The notes: generated from the letters alone by a model not told the origin. A DNA stretch of 64,000 nucleotides from Flavobacterium piscisymbiosum (GCF_020905295.1 NZ_JAJJMM010000001.1:1984001-2048000); one strand, 5' to 3'; counted from the first letter of the stretch, positions 26,311 to 35,216 are shown. Program-made: numbers and translations.

Positions 26311-26342
26311 AAAAGCTGGTAGAGAAATCTATCAGCTTTTTG
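26311..26342 (+). terminator. terminator after paralogue 4
   Basis: AAAAGCTGGTAGA and TCTATCAGCTTTT pair, followed by T-rich sequence; near-copy of 23820-23852. Confidence 0.82.
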
Positions 26343-26423
26343 TTATTTATTTGAGTTAAATTTTTGATAATAAAAAGCAATAAAAAATTCATTCTTTGTT
26401 ACTTTGCTTAAAACTATTAAATA

Positions 26424-27659
26424 ATGATCTTACGTTTTGTACTGCTATGTGCTCTTTTTTTATTTATTGAGTTCTATTCTTATCAAGCCTTTCGTACTTT
26501 AATCAGATTAAGATGGGTTTTGGTGAGTTATCAAGTTATAAGTTTACTGCTTTTAATTTTTATCATTTACTCTTTTACGCAATTTGATCGTTCTGTTGGG
26601 CAAACCAAGCAAACCATGTTTACAATGGGTTTGATGTTATTGGTTTATGTGCCAAAAATAGTTTTAACGCTAGTAATGTTTGGCGAAGATATTTTTAGAA
26701 TAGGAGCAAGTATTTTAAACTATTTCATGTATAATGCCCCTCGCTCAGAAATGATGCCAAACAGACGAAAGTTTGTGAGTCAGATTGCATTAGGTTTGGC
26801 GGCGGTTCCTTTTTTATCATTGATTTACGGAATTTTTGAAGGGAAATATAATTTTAAAGTTTTCAGACAGACGATTTATTTTCCTGATTTACCGGATGCT
26901 TTTGATGGATTTAAAATTACTCAGATTTCAGATGTTCATAGCGGAAGTTTTGATAATCCGGATAAAATAAATTATGCTATTGATTTGATTAATGAGCAGG
27001 AAGCGGATATGATTTTATTTACAGGAGATATTGTAAATACTCATGCTAAAGAAATGCATCCTTGGTTAGAAACTTTCAATAGAATAAAAGATTATAAATA
27101 CGGGAAGTTTTCAGTTTTAGGAAATCATGATTACGGAGAATATGTTACATGGCCTTCTGAAAAAGAAAAAGATGAAAACTTCAAAGGAATAAAAAGTCTT
27201 TACGGACAAATAGGATTTGAACTTTTGCTTAACGAACATACTTATATCCAAAAAGGCGATGATAAGATTGCACTTATTGGAGTAGAGAACTGGGGGCATA
27301 ATTTTAAAAAGGCAGGAGATTTAAACAAAGCATCTCAAAACGTGCATCAGGACGATTTTAAAGTGCTAATGAGTCATGATCCGAGTCATTGGGAGTATGA
27401 GATAAAAAATCATCCTAAAAACTTTCATTTAACGTTGGCGGGTCATACGCACGGTATGCAATTTGGAATTGAAATTCCGGGATATTTTAAGTGGAGTCTT
27501 GCGCAATACATTTATAAACAATGGGCAGGATTATACGAAAATGTTGGCCGATACGTTTATGTAAATCGCGGATTTGGTTTTCACGCTTATCCGGGACGAG
27601 TGGGTATCATGCCCGAAATTACAGTGATTGAACTAAAAAAAGGGAACAATGTGGCTTAA
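26424..27659 (+). CDS. membrane-bound calcineurin-like metallophosphoesterase
   Basis: A 411-residue protein. The first 130 residues contain about three to four transmembrane helices, and a further hydrophobic segment follows NRRKFVSQIALGLAAVPFLSL. The phosphoesterase motifs are complete: ISDVHSGS (DxH), FTGDIVN (GD), LGNHDYG (GNHD), MSHDPSHW and LAGHTHGMQFG (GHTH). Similar proteins (YkuE-like) hydrolyse phosphoesters at the membrane; the substrate is unknown. The MPNRRKF segment is not a classical Tat signal because it is internal. Confidence 0.9.
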   Translation: MILRFVLLCALFLFIEFYSYQAFRTLIRLRWVLVSYQVISLLLLIFIIYSFTQFDRSVGQTKQTMFTMGLMLLVYVPKIVLTLVMFGEDIFRIGASILNYFMYNAPRSEMMPNRRKFVSQIALGLAAVPFLSLIYGIFEGKYNFKVFRQTIYFPDLPDAFDGFKITQISDVHSGSFDNPDKINYAIDLINEQEADMILFTGDIVNTHAKEMHPWLETFNRIKDYKYGKFSVLGNHDYGEYVTWPSEKEKDENFKGIKSLYGQIGFELLLNEHTYIQKGDDKIALIGVENWGHNFKKAGDLNKASQNVHQDDFKVLMSHDPSHWEYEIKNHPKNFHLTLAGHTHGMQFGIEIPGYFKWSLAQYIYKQWAGLYENVGRYVYVNRGFGFHAYPGRVGIMPEITVIELKKGNNVA

Positions 27660-27673
27660 TTCGTTAAAAATGC

Positions 27674-27681
27674 TACATTTG
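27674..27681 (+). promoter_or_regulatory. -7 element upstream of the thioredoxin-like gene
   Basis: TACATTTG matches TANNTTTG. No clear TTTG -33 element at the normal distance. Confidence 0.5.
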
Positions 27682-27733
27682 TATATAATTATCTCTTTTT
27701 AACAGAATAAAAAAGAATTAAATTTTTGGTTTT

Positions 27734-28036
27734 ATGTCAAAATTTGGAGAACTTATAAATGCTCAGGTTCCGGTGTTAATTGATTTTTACACAGACTGGA
27801 ACGAATCATCTGTATCGATGCATCCTGTTATTAAGGATGTTGCGGCTGCGCTAGGCGATAAAGCCAAAGTGATTAAAATTGATGTGGATAAAAATCAGGA
27901 ATTAGCAGAAGCGCTTCGTATAAAGGGATTACCTACTTTAATGATTTATAAAGAAGGACAAATGATCTGGAGACAATCGGGCGAACTTGATGCCAATACA
28001 ATTATCGGAATTGTCCAGGAACAATTCAATCTATAA
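27734..28036 (+). CDS. thioredoxin-fold protein lacking the CxxC active site
   Basis: A 100-residue single-domain thioredoxin fold: PVLIDFYTDWNESSVSMHPVI, KVIKIDVDKNQELAEALRIK, GLPTLMIYKEGQMIWRQSGE with the cis-proline Pro67. The canonical WCGPC is replaced by Trp22-Asn-Glu-Ser-Ser, so no redox cysteine remains; the protein contains no Cys at all. It cannot be a thiol reductase and is more likely a binding or chaperone-like protein. The cytoplasmic location is inferred from the lack of a signal peptide. The gene stands alone. Confidence 0.9.
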   Translation: MSKFGELINAQVPVLIDFYTDWNESSVSMHPVIKDVAAALGDKAKVIKIDVDKNQELAEALRIKGLPTLMIYKEGQMIWRQSGELDANTIIGIVQEQFNL

Positions 28037-28064
28037 AATATAACTACTCTTTAGTTGGTATTAT

Positions 28065-28700
28065 TTAGTGAATAATATCAAATGTATATCCATTTTCCTT
28101 TAAAAAGTGCAACGTTTTAGGCAACGCAAATTTTAAATTAGGCGACGCCTTTATGCTGTCATGAAATACAATTACGCTTCCTGACTTTACGTTTTTAGTC
28201 ACGTTTTCAAGGCATTTTTCAGGAGTGATAGATTGGTCGAAGTCTGCACTCAAAACATCCCACATAATAATCTTATAGCCTAGTTTTCTTAGAATTTTAG
28301 ATTGCGCCTTTTTTATTTTCCCGTAGGGCGGGCGAAATATCATATTGCATGTTTTCTCTTCTTCCAGAACAGCAGCACAATTTTTTACATTCTCTATGTA
28401 ATCATTATTGTTGCTTTTCCATCCATTTACATGGTTCATGGTATGGTTGCCTATGGCATGTCCGTCTGTGAGTAGTTTTTCGAATAATGCTAAATTGGCT
28501 TTTATGTTTTTTCCTATGCAAAAGAAAGTCGCCTTTGCATCAAACTTTTTCAATTCAGATAAAACCCAGTCTGTAATCTCCGGAGTTGGGCCATCATCAA
28601 AGGTGAGGTATATTTTCTTTTCGTTGTTTGGAATGTCCCAACAGTACTTAGAAAATACCCTTTTTATGAATGAATTTGTTTTTACCCAATAAAAGCTCAT
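28065..28700 (-). CDS. polysaccharide deacetylase (NodB domain)
   Basis: A 211-residue NodB-type carbohydrate esterase. It has the catalytic and metal motifs YLTFDDGPTPEIT (Asp35-Asp36), GNHTMNH for the zinc histidines, RPPYGKIKK, WDVLSADFD and VIVFHDS. The family removes N-acetyl groups from peptidoglycan, chitin-like or other cell-envelope glycans. There is no clear signal peptide, although the N-terminus FIKRVFSKYCW may associate with the membrane. It converges with the thioredoxin-like gene. Confidence 0.92.
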   Translation of the reverse strand: MSFYWVKTNSFIKRVFSKYCWDIPNNEKKIYLTFDDGPTPEITDWVLSELKKFDAKATFFCIGKNIKANLALFEKLLTDGHAIGNHTMNHVNGWKSNNNDYIENVKNCAAVLEEEKTCNMIFRPPYGKIKKAQSKILRKLGYKIIMWDVLSADFDQSITPEKCLENVTKNVKSGSVIVFHDSIKASPNLKFALPKTLHFLKENGYTFDIIH

Positions 28701-28730
28701 TTTAATTTGTTTTACAGATATGTAAAAATA

Positions 28731-28770
28731 AAAAATGCAGCGCTATTTATCAAGTTGCGCTGCATTTTTT
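28731..28770 (-). terminator. terminator after the DUF2723 gene
   Basis: AAAAAATGCAGCGC pairs with GCGCTGCATTTTTT around a 12-nt loop. Confidence 0.9.
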
Positions 28771-28795
28771 TAATTGCTATGTTTTTCGTATATTA

Positions 28796-31700
28796 TTATT
28801 CTTTTTCTCTTCCAAAACGTTCAAAAACATTTACATAAGTATTAAATGTCACTTTGTGTTTTTCGTAGAAAGCAAGATCTTTATTTTCTTTCATCACTTG
28901 CAATAAGCTTCTGTAACGCTCAATATCGGTAATGATATCAATAGCTAAGTCGGTTTGATCGCCAGGTGTAAGTGTTGCGTAATAATTTAGTTCTTCTTTG
29001 TATTTGTTAACTAGTTTATCTAGCAAATCATGTGCTTTTGCAGTTTCGCCAACTTTATAATATCCTCCTGCAAATGGTTCTACTAAAGAGTAATATCCGT
29101 ATTTATCAAGTGGCATTTTTGTTATTGCTAAGTTGATAATGTTTTTGGCTTTATCAATTTTGCCTTCTGCAATAAGCTGGTTCATTAAACGTGACAAGTT
29201 TGTGCGGTATGTAATACTGTTTCTTCTGGTTTCAGGATCATGGTAAATGTTACCGTTACTGTTCCCCCAATCCCATTTCATTACAATGTCGTACATTTTA
29301 TCAGCATCAATTTGTCCCATGTCCATAGGTCCGCCATCTTTTGAAGGTGTGTTTCTAATAGGAACTAATTTGTACACCATTCCGTCTAGTTGTAAATAAT
29401 CTTTCAACCATAAATAATCTTCATCGTCAAAAGCGCCTCCACTAAAATAAATTGGTCTTTTCCAGTTGTTATTAGCAAGGATATCAAGCATCATTAGGCG
29501 ATTTTTGTATAACGCACTTCCTTTGATGTCAATATCCATATAAGGTACGATAGAATCGTTGTATTTAGGATTAACAACTTTATTTTTAATTATAGCTTCT
29601 TTATCAACATTAAGTCTGATTTTATTTGTTGGATAAAAATGAATTGTTTGTCCGTTTTGTAAACCTACAGTCGATTTTGGATTTTTAATAAAATCAATGA
29701 AATCTTTTATGTTCCAGCGTGTTTCGATTTTAGGAATATGAGCAACATAATCTAAATTATCACCCACATATTGATCGTGTGTAAAAGATATTGGTAACGG
29801 ATCTGACTCATAAGCTTTTGCTTTCATTTGATCAATATACCAATCTGTCATAAATAAACTTGTATTTACAATTTTAACATCGGTTCTAATGCCTTCAATT
29901 TCCTGTGCATACCATAACGGGAACGTATCATTATCTCCAATTGTAAATAAAATAGCATCTTTATCACAAGAATTCAGGTAAGCTTTTGCCATTGCAACTG
30001 CCGTATATTTTCCTGATCTGTCGTGATCATCCCAGTTTTGAGCCGCCATTAAAACAGGAGCAGCTAATAAACTTGCGGCAATAATAACCGGGCCTGCAAT
30101 TTTAGGAGCAATGTATTTTTGAATAGTTTCATAGAGAGAATAAACTCCAAAACCTATCCAGATGGCAAACACATAAAAGGATCCTACTAGCGCATAGTCT
30201 CTTTCACGAGGTTCAAAAGGTCGCTCGTTCAGGTAAATTTTTAATGCGATTCCGGTAAAAAGGAATAATGCTAAAAGCACATAAAAACTTTTAAGATCTT
30301 TATTTGCGTGATACATTAACCCTATAAGGCCTAAAATAAATGGCAAGAAGAAATAAACGTTTCTTCCTTTATTGTTTAAAACATCTGATGGTAAATTGTC
30401 TTGAGAACCTAGATGCAAAGAGTCAAGAGCTTTGATTCCGCTAATCCAGTTTCCGTCAAGATTGTCATATTTACCCTGAACGTCACTTTGGCGTCCAACG
30501 AAATTCCACATTAAATATCTCCAGTACATATATCCAAATTGGTATTCGAACATAAAGCTGAAATTATCTACAGCTGTTGGTTTTTCGATGATTAAATAAT
30601 CGCCATAACTTTTTAGGAATTTAACGTATCCTTCGTTGTCAATTTGCTTTTGAGCATAAGCGTTTCTGAATTCAGAAATTGTTTTTTCAACTTCATTACG
30701 CAATTGTGCTGTAGCTTTATTGTATTCATCTTCGCTTAGCTGGCTTGCGTCAATTCCGTATTTTCCTAAATCCTGTTCGTAATCGTAGTTAGGATTTATT
30801 TTGAATTTAGGAGGATTTGTAAAACTGATATAGTTTTGAATATGTCCTGTTTCAGTACTCCACATTCTTGGTAAAAGCGCCTTTTGATTGTCGTCTGAAT
30901 TTTGACTGGCATTTTTATAATTATTGGTAATGATATATTTGCCGGTTTTATAGTCTCTTTCGTAGTTAGGTTTTTTGTCTGAGTATGGGTTTTTTGCATC
31001 AAGGCCAGCAAAAACTTCTGTGTATTGAGGACCATAAAACAAAGGGTTTACACCGTATTGTTCACGATTGTAATATGCTAAAACCTCGGCAGCATCTGAT
31101 GGTTTGTTCTCGTTGATCACTGGGTTTGCATTAGCACGAACCGGCAGCATCATCCAGGTCGAGAAACCAATGAAGATAAATAAGATGCAAAGAATGATGG
31201 TGTTATAGAAAACCAATCCTTTTTGTTTGGTGAATTTTAATCCAAAATAAAAGAAAGCAATTAGAATTAAAGCTACAAATAAAGTTCCTGAGTTAAATGG
31301 TAATCCAAAACTGTTTACCATGAAAACTTCAGTATCAGCAAATGCTTCCATTGTTAATGGTAAAAGCAATTTGAAGATGAATAATAAAACACCAATTACT
31401 ACAACATTGGCAATAAGAAAGTTTTTGATTGTAACTTTTTCGTAATGCTTAAAATAGTAAAGAAATCCTATTGAAGGAATAGTTAGTAAAGCCATAAAGT
31501 GAACTCCAAACGAAAGTCCGATAACTAATGAAATGACTAATAACCATTTATTTCCTTTAGGTTTATCCATGTCTTGTTCCCAACGAAGACCAAGCCAGAA
31601 AAGTAACGCAATTAATAAAGAAGCCATAGCATAAACTTCGGCTTCAACAGCATTAAACCAGAAGCTATCAGAGAAAGTGTAGGCAAGAGCGCCAACAAAA

Positions 31701-32074
31701 GAGCTTCCCAGAATAACAATTGAATTGTTTTGATTGATTTCAGAAAAACGTTCTATAATCTTTTTCAAAATCATAGATGAAGACCAAAACATAAACAAAA
31801 TAGTAAATGCGCTTGAAAAAACAGACATCATATTAACCATTACTGCAACATGCTGAGCATCGATAGCAAACATGGCAAAAAAAGCGCCCATCATTTGGAA
31901 TAAAGGTGCTCCGGGAGGGTGACCAACTTCTAATTTAGCTGCTGTGGCAATATATTCGCCACAATCCCAGAAGCTCATAGTTGGTTCAACAGTTAATGTA
32001 TAGGTAGTTAAAGCGATTGCAAATGCAAACCAACCAATAATTGTATTCCATTTATTGAAATTGAATTGTGCCAT
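28796..32074 (-). CDS. DUF2723 membrane protein (glycosyltransferase-like)
   Basis: A 1092-residue protein conserved in Bacteroidota. The N-terminal half has about ten or more membrane helices and the DUF2723 signature MSFWDCGEYIATAAKLEVGHPPGAPLFQM (acidic residue in the first loop, then HPPG), as in PMT/GT-C transferases that use lipid-linked sugars. More helices follow at about 575-700 with NERPFEPRERDYALVGSFYVFA. The C-terminal 350 residues are soluble, with an LFTIGDNDTFPLWYAQEIEG segment and helical TPR-like repeats near the end. Likely a glycan or protein-O-glycan transferase of the envelope; the activity is unproven. Confidence 0.88.
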   Translation of the reverse strand: MAQFNFNKWNTIIGWFAFAIALTTYTLTVEPTMSFWDCGEYIATAAKLEVGHPPGAPLFQMMGAFFAMFAIDAQHVAVMVNMMSVFSSAFTILFMFWSSSMILKKIIERFSEINQNNSIVILGSSFVGALAYTFSDSFWFNAVEAEVYAMASLLIALLFWLGLRWEQDMDKPKGNKWLLVISLVIGLSFGVHFMALLTIPSIGFLYYFKHYEKVTIKNFLIANVVVIGVLLFIFKLLLPLTMEAFADTEVFMVNSFGLPFNSGTLFVALILIAFFYFGLKFTKQKGLVFYNTIILCILFIFIGFSTWMMLPVRANANPVINENKPSDAAEVLAYYNREQYGVNPLFYGPQYTEVFAGLDAKNPYSDKKPNYERDYKTGKYIITNNYKNASQNSDDNQKALLPRMWSTETGHIQNYISFTNPPKFKINPNYDYEQDLGKYGIDASQLSEDEYNKATAQLRNEVEKTISEFRNAYAQKQIDNEGYVKFLKSYGDYLIIEKPTAVDNFSFMFEYQFGYMYWRYLMWNFVGRQSDVQGKYDNLDGNWISGIKALDSLHLGSQDNLPSDVLNNKGRNVYFFLPFILGLIGLMYHANKDLKSFYVLLALFLFTGIALKIYLNERPFEPRERDYALVGSFYVFAIWIGFGVYSLYETIQKYIAPKIAGPVIIAASLLAAPVLMAAQNWDDHDRSGKYTAVAMAKAYLNSCDKDAILFTIGDNDTFPLWYAQEIEGIRTDVKIVNTSLFMTDWYIDQMKAKAYESDPLPISFTHDQYVGDNLDYVAHIPKIETRWNIKDFIDFIKNPKSTVGLQNGQTIHFYPTNKIRLNVDKEAIIKNKVVNPKYNDSIVPYMDIDIKGSALYKNRLMMLDILANNNWKRPIYFSGGAFDDEDYLWLKDYLQLDGMVYKLVPIRNTPSKDGGPMDMGQIDADKMYDIVMKWDWGNSNGNIYHDPETRRNSITYRTNLSRLMNQLIAEGKIDKAKNIINLAITKMPLDKYGYYSLVEPFAGGYYKVGETAKAHDLLDKLVNKYKEELNYYATLTPGDQTDLAIDIITDIERYRSLLQVMKENKDLAFYEKHKVTFNTYVNVFERFGREKE

Positions 32075-32268
32075 ATTTAGGTGTTATAATTATGTGTATT
32101 TTCTATCTTACAAAGAAAATGTTTTTTTGTTGAAAGAGAAGAGCATTAACATAAAAATCTACAAAAGTATTTGTTGTGAGTAATGTGTTGTTTGTGAAAT
32201 ACTTGTAAAAAGATTACGAGTTGCGGAGAAGAAAAAACGAAAAAAAACGAATTTTTTTTATCAAAAAG

Positions 32269-32299
32269 TTTGCGCAAACTAAAAAAAGCTCTAAATTTG
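32269..32299 (+). promoter_or_regulatory. promoter of the first tRNA-Gln gene
   Basis: TTTG (32269-32272), 19 nt, TAAATTTG (32292-32299). A similar TAAATTTG precedes the second tRNA copy (about 32459-32466), with a weaker -33. Confidence 0.8.
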
Positions 32300-32319
32300 C
32301 ACTCGCTTAACAGCAACGC

Positions 32320-32390
32320 TGGTCTATGGTGTAATGGTAACACAACTGTTTTTGGTGCAGTCTTTCAAGGTTCGAGTCCTTGTAGACCAA
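32320..32390 (+). tRNA. tRNA-Gln (anticodon UUG), copy 1
   Basis: The cloverleaf is clear: acceptor TGGTCTA/TAGACCA, D arm GTGT-AATGGTA-ACAC, anticodon arm ACTGT-TTTTGGT-GCAGT with TTG at 34-36, T arm CAAGG-TTCGAGT-CCTTG. The 3' CCA is not encoded. It reads glutamine codons CAA (and CAG by wobble). Confidence 0.97.
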
Positions 32391-32393
32391 CAT

Positions 32394-32424
32394 AAAAAGC
32401 CTCTCAATCGAGAGGCTTTTTTAT
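32394..32424 (+). terminator. terminator after tRNA-Gln copy 1
   Basis: AAAAAGCCTCT pairs with AGAGGCTTTTT around CAATCG. Confidence 0.92.
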
Positions 32425-32487
32425 TCAAAAATAAAGTTGTGAAAACTAAAAAAAGCTTTAAATTTGCATTCGCGTAAGCATTCTTAC

Positions 32488-32558
32488 TGGTCTATGGTGT
32501 AATGGTAACACAACTGTTTTTGGTGCAGTCTTTCAAGGTTCGAGTCCTTGTAGACCAA
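32488..32558 (+). tRNA. tRNA-Gln (anticodon UUG), copy 2
   Basis: Identical in sequence to the copy 168 bp upstream. Promoter-like and terminator sequences are also repeated, so the entire transcription unit was duplicated in tandem. Confidence 0.97.
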
Positions 32559-32561
32559 CAT

Positions 32562-32591
32562 AAAAAGCCTCTCAATTGAGAGGCTTTTTTT
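32562..32591 (+). terminator. terminator after tRNA-Gln copy 2
   Basis: AAAAAGCCTCTCAATTGAGA followed by GGCTTTTTT; a perfect palindrome, one base different in the loop from copy 1. Confidence 0.92.
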
Positions 32592-32792
32592 ATGCGATGA
32601 ACTTTTTGAAAATCTCAATTTTGAAAATTCCAAATTCAATTTCTGGAATAGGTGGAAAATAGGTGAATATTGTGAAATTTGTGTTTTATTAATAGTTCGG
32701 GGTTTTAATCTTAAGAACAAGGATCGTCATTGTTTCTCAATTTATATAGTTTGGAAATTGGAATTTTCAAAATTGGAATTTATATAATAGTT

Positions 32793-33599
32793 TTATTTCA
32801 ATAATAAAGAAGACGGAACAATACCAAATTTCTTTTTAAATGAAAATGAAAAATGGGATAAGTCTTCAAAGCCTACTCCGATATAAACTTCTGATGGAGA
32901 TTTTCCTTGGTTGATTAAGTAGTAAGCCTCTTGTAGTCTTTTGTTTAATAGCCATTTCCCTGGTGTTTCCTGAAAAGCTTTTTGAAAATCTCTTTTAAAT
33001 GTTGCTAAACTTCTTCCGGTGAGATAAGCAAATCGGGTAAGATGTACGTTAAAATGAAAGTTCTTATTCATAAAAGCTTCCAGATCGATTTTGCCGGGCT
33101 CATTAAAATCAAATAAAATATCTTTTAATTCTGGATTTACTTTAAGTAAAAGATGTACAGCTTCTTTTATTTTTAAATTAAATAAGCTTTCATTGTCTTC
33201 TTGTTCTACTTCTAGATAAGAAATAAGCGAATCCATAAAAGATTTATACAAAGGATTTGGAGTTAAAGAAATCATGGTTTCAGAATCTGGTCTTTTGTTT
33301 GTTTTGAAATTATATTCAGCGCTTATCTCGCGTAAGATTTCCTGATCTAAGAAAAGTGAAATTGTTTTGAATTCGCCTCCTTCTGGCGGAATCTTAACGA
33401 ATTTGGCTAAATGATTTCTTTTGCTAAAACGAAAATCACCTTCTTTTGAATGGTAGGTGTTTTTGCTGTCTGAAGCGATCATTTCTCCGGCAATCTGATA
33501 ACTAAACACGTGTTCCGGTATGAAATTTTCTCCTTCACGGCTACGTGTATAGTAGCAGGAGTAGAGTATTTTGGGTTTTGATGTTGATTTTGTTGTCAT
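32793..33599 (-). CDS. AraC-family transcriptional regulator
   Basis: A 268-residue regulator. The N-terminal 165 residues look like a cupin-type ligand domain (FIPEHVFSYQIAGEMIAS, KFVKIPPEGGEFKTISLFLD). Residues about 170-268 form the AraC double helix-turn-helix (HLTRFAYLTGRSLATFKRDFQKAF, LLNKRLQEAYYLINQGKSPSEVYIGVGFEDLSHFSFSFKKKFG). It lies directly downstream of the aldehyde dehydrogenase on the same strand; the dehydrogenase promoter carries a 23-bp direct repeat that is a plausible binding site for it. Confidence 0.92.
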   Translation of the reverse strand: MTTKSTSKPKILYSCYYTRSREGENFIPEHVFSYQIAGEMIASDSKNTYHSKEGDFRFSKRNHLAKFVKIPPEGGEFKTISLFLDQEILREISAEYNFKTNKRPDSETMISLTPNPLYKSFMDSLISYLEVEQEDNESLFNLKIKEAVHLLLKVNPELKDILFDFNEPGKIDLEAFMNKNFHFNVHLTRFAYLTGRSLATFKRDFQKAFQETPGKWLLNKRLQEAYYLINQGKSPSEVYIGVGFEDLSHFSFSFKKKFGIVPSSLLLK

Positions 33600-33614
33600 A
33601 ATTGTAAAGTTACA

Positions 33615-33656
33615 AAAAGATCCAGAAATCTTTCTGAAAGACTTTCTGGATCTTTT
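33615..33656 (-). terminator. terminator-like hairpin after the aldehyde dehydrogenase gene
   Basis: AAAAGATCCAGAAA (33615-33628) pairs exactly with TTTCTGGATCTTTT (33643-33656). It separates the aldehyde dehydrogenase from the AraC gene. Confidence 0.82.
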
Positions 33657-33661
33657 GATGT

Positions 33662-35077
33662 TTATCGAATTAATGCTTTTGGTTCAAGATATGCTTCGAG
33701 TCCTAATGTGCCAAATTCTCTGCCAATTCCGGATTGTTTAAATCCTCCAAAAGGCGCCATCGGATCATGGCCAATTCCGTTTATTTGAACACGGCCTGCG
33801 TTTATTTGTGAAGCAACTTTGTGAGCTCGTTTTTCGTCTGATGAACTTACGTAGGCTTGTAATCCGTAAGTGGTGTCATTGGCTATTTCAATTGCTTCTT
33901 CTTCGGTTTTGTATGTTATAATAGATAAAACAGGTCCAAAAATTTCTTCTCTTGCAATTCGCATTTGATTGTTTACGTTTACAAAAACAGTTGGTTTTAC
34001 AAAATTTCCTTTCTCTAATCCTTCGGGTTTGCCTAATCCTCCGGTTAGAACTTCTGCGCCTTCATCAATACCAATCTGAATGTAGTTTTGAACACGTTCG
34101 TATTGTTTCGTGCTTACCATTGGGCCAACTGCGGTTGTTGTGTTTTTTGGATCGCCAACAATAGTTTTTGATATCGTTTCTTTTATAAGTTCTTTTACTT
34201 CGTCTAGTCTGTTTTCTGGTACAAGTAATCTGGTTCCTGCAATGCACGCTTGCCCGCTGTTCATATAGGCAGCGATTACGGCAAGTGGAATTGCCTGGTT
34301 TAAATTAGCATCATCCAGGATAATATTAGGGGATTTTCCGCCCAGTTCAAGAGTAACGCGTTTCATGGTGTTTACGGCTTCTTTTGCGATGATTTTTCCA
34401 ACATTGGTAGATCCGGTAAATGAGATTTTGGCAATATCCGGATGACGGCTTATTTCTGCTCCAACAATTTCGCCTAATCCGTTTACAATGTTAAAAACGC
34501 CTTTTGGTAATCCTGCTTCGTGGAGACATTCGGTGATTAATTGACTTTGCTGTGCGCTCATTTCGCTTGGTTTTATCACTGTTGTACATCCTGCTGCTAT
34601 TGCTGTTGATAGCTTGCTGCAGATAAAGCCGTTGCTCGAATTCCAGGGAATAATAATTCCAACTACTCCCAGTGGTGTCATCTGAACTTCAGATTCTCCC
34701 ATTGTTTTAGTAAAATCGTAGGTGTTTACCAGGGCAATTGTAGAGTCGAAACCTTTTATTATGTATTCATAGCTTATCGTTGCAAATTGTAATGTTCCGC
34801 CGTATTCTTCAACCATGACATCAATAAATTCGCTTTTTCTTTTTTCGATAGAAGCTTTGATGCTTTGTAAATATTGAATTCTTTCTTTTGTTGTAGTTTT
34901 AGAAAAAGTTTTAAATGCTTCTTTTGCAGCTGCTATAGCGTTTTGTGTATCTTTTTGATTTCCTAAAAGTACTTTTCCTAGTTTTTCATTTGTGGTAGGG
35001 CTTATTAGGTCAAAATATTCTGTTCCTAGTGGAGTAGTAAATTCTCCGTTAATGTAGATTTTGTCTATTGTTTTCAT
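33662..35077 (-). CDS. NAD(P)-dependent aldehyde dehydrogenase
   Basis: A 471-residue member of the ALDH superfamily, oxidising aldehydes to acids. The motifs are typical: VVGIIIPWNSSNGFICSKL for cofactor binding, ISFTGSTNVGKII (Rossmann GxxxxG), VTLELGGKSPNIIL with the general-base Glu, GQACIAGTRLLV with the catalytic Cys, and EEIFGPVLSI. The close has HDPMAPFGGFKQSGIGREFG. The substrate is not predictable. An AraC regulator follows. Confidence 0.95.
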   Translation of the reverse strand: MKTIDKIYINGEFTTPLGTEYFDLISPTTNEKLGKVLLGNQKDTQNAIAAAKEAFKTFSKTTTKERIQYLQSIKASIEKRKSEFIDVMVEEYGGTLQFATISYEYIIKGFDSTIALVNTYDFTKTMGESEVQMTPLGVVGIIIPWNSSNGFICSKLSTAIAAGCTTVIKPSEMSAQQSQLITECLHEAGLPKGVFNIVNGLGEIVGAEISRHPDIAKISFTGSTNVGKIIAKEAVNTMKRVTLELGGKSPNIILDDANLNQAIPLAVIAAYMNSGQACIAGTRLLVPENRLDEVKELIKETISKTIVGDPKNTTTAVGPMVSTKQYERVQNYIQIGIDEGAEVLTGGLGKPEGLEKGNFVKPTVFVNVNNQMRIAREEIFGPVLSIITYKTEEEAIEIANDTTYGLQAYVSSSDEKRAHKVASQINAGRVQINGIGHDPMAPFGGFKQSGIGREFGTLGLEAYLEPKALIR

Positions 35078-35104
35078 GTTCTAATATTTAAGAATTTTAT
35101 TAGA

Positions 35105-35173
35105 CAAAGATCTGGATAAAGAACGCTGCTGACTTTGTTGAAAAGCTCAATGTGACTTTGTTGGAAAGCTCAT
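35105..35173 (-). promoter_or_regulatory. 23-bp direct repeat and -7-like box upstream of aldehyde dehydrogenase
   Basis: TGACTTTGTTGAAAAGCTCA (35130 onward) is followed at a 23-bp period by TGACTTTGTTGGAAAGCTCA (35153 onward). On the minus strand a GATCTTTG (35105-35112) lies in the right place for a weak -7 element. Tandem direct repeats just upstream of -33 are typical of AraC-type activator sites. Confidence 0.6.
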
Positions 35174-35216
35174 TAAAAAAAGTGATAAATGAAAGAATTG
35201 TATGTGTAATGAATAG

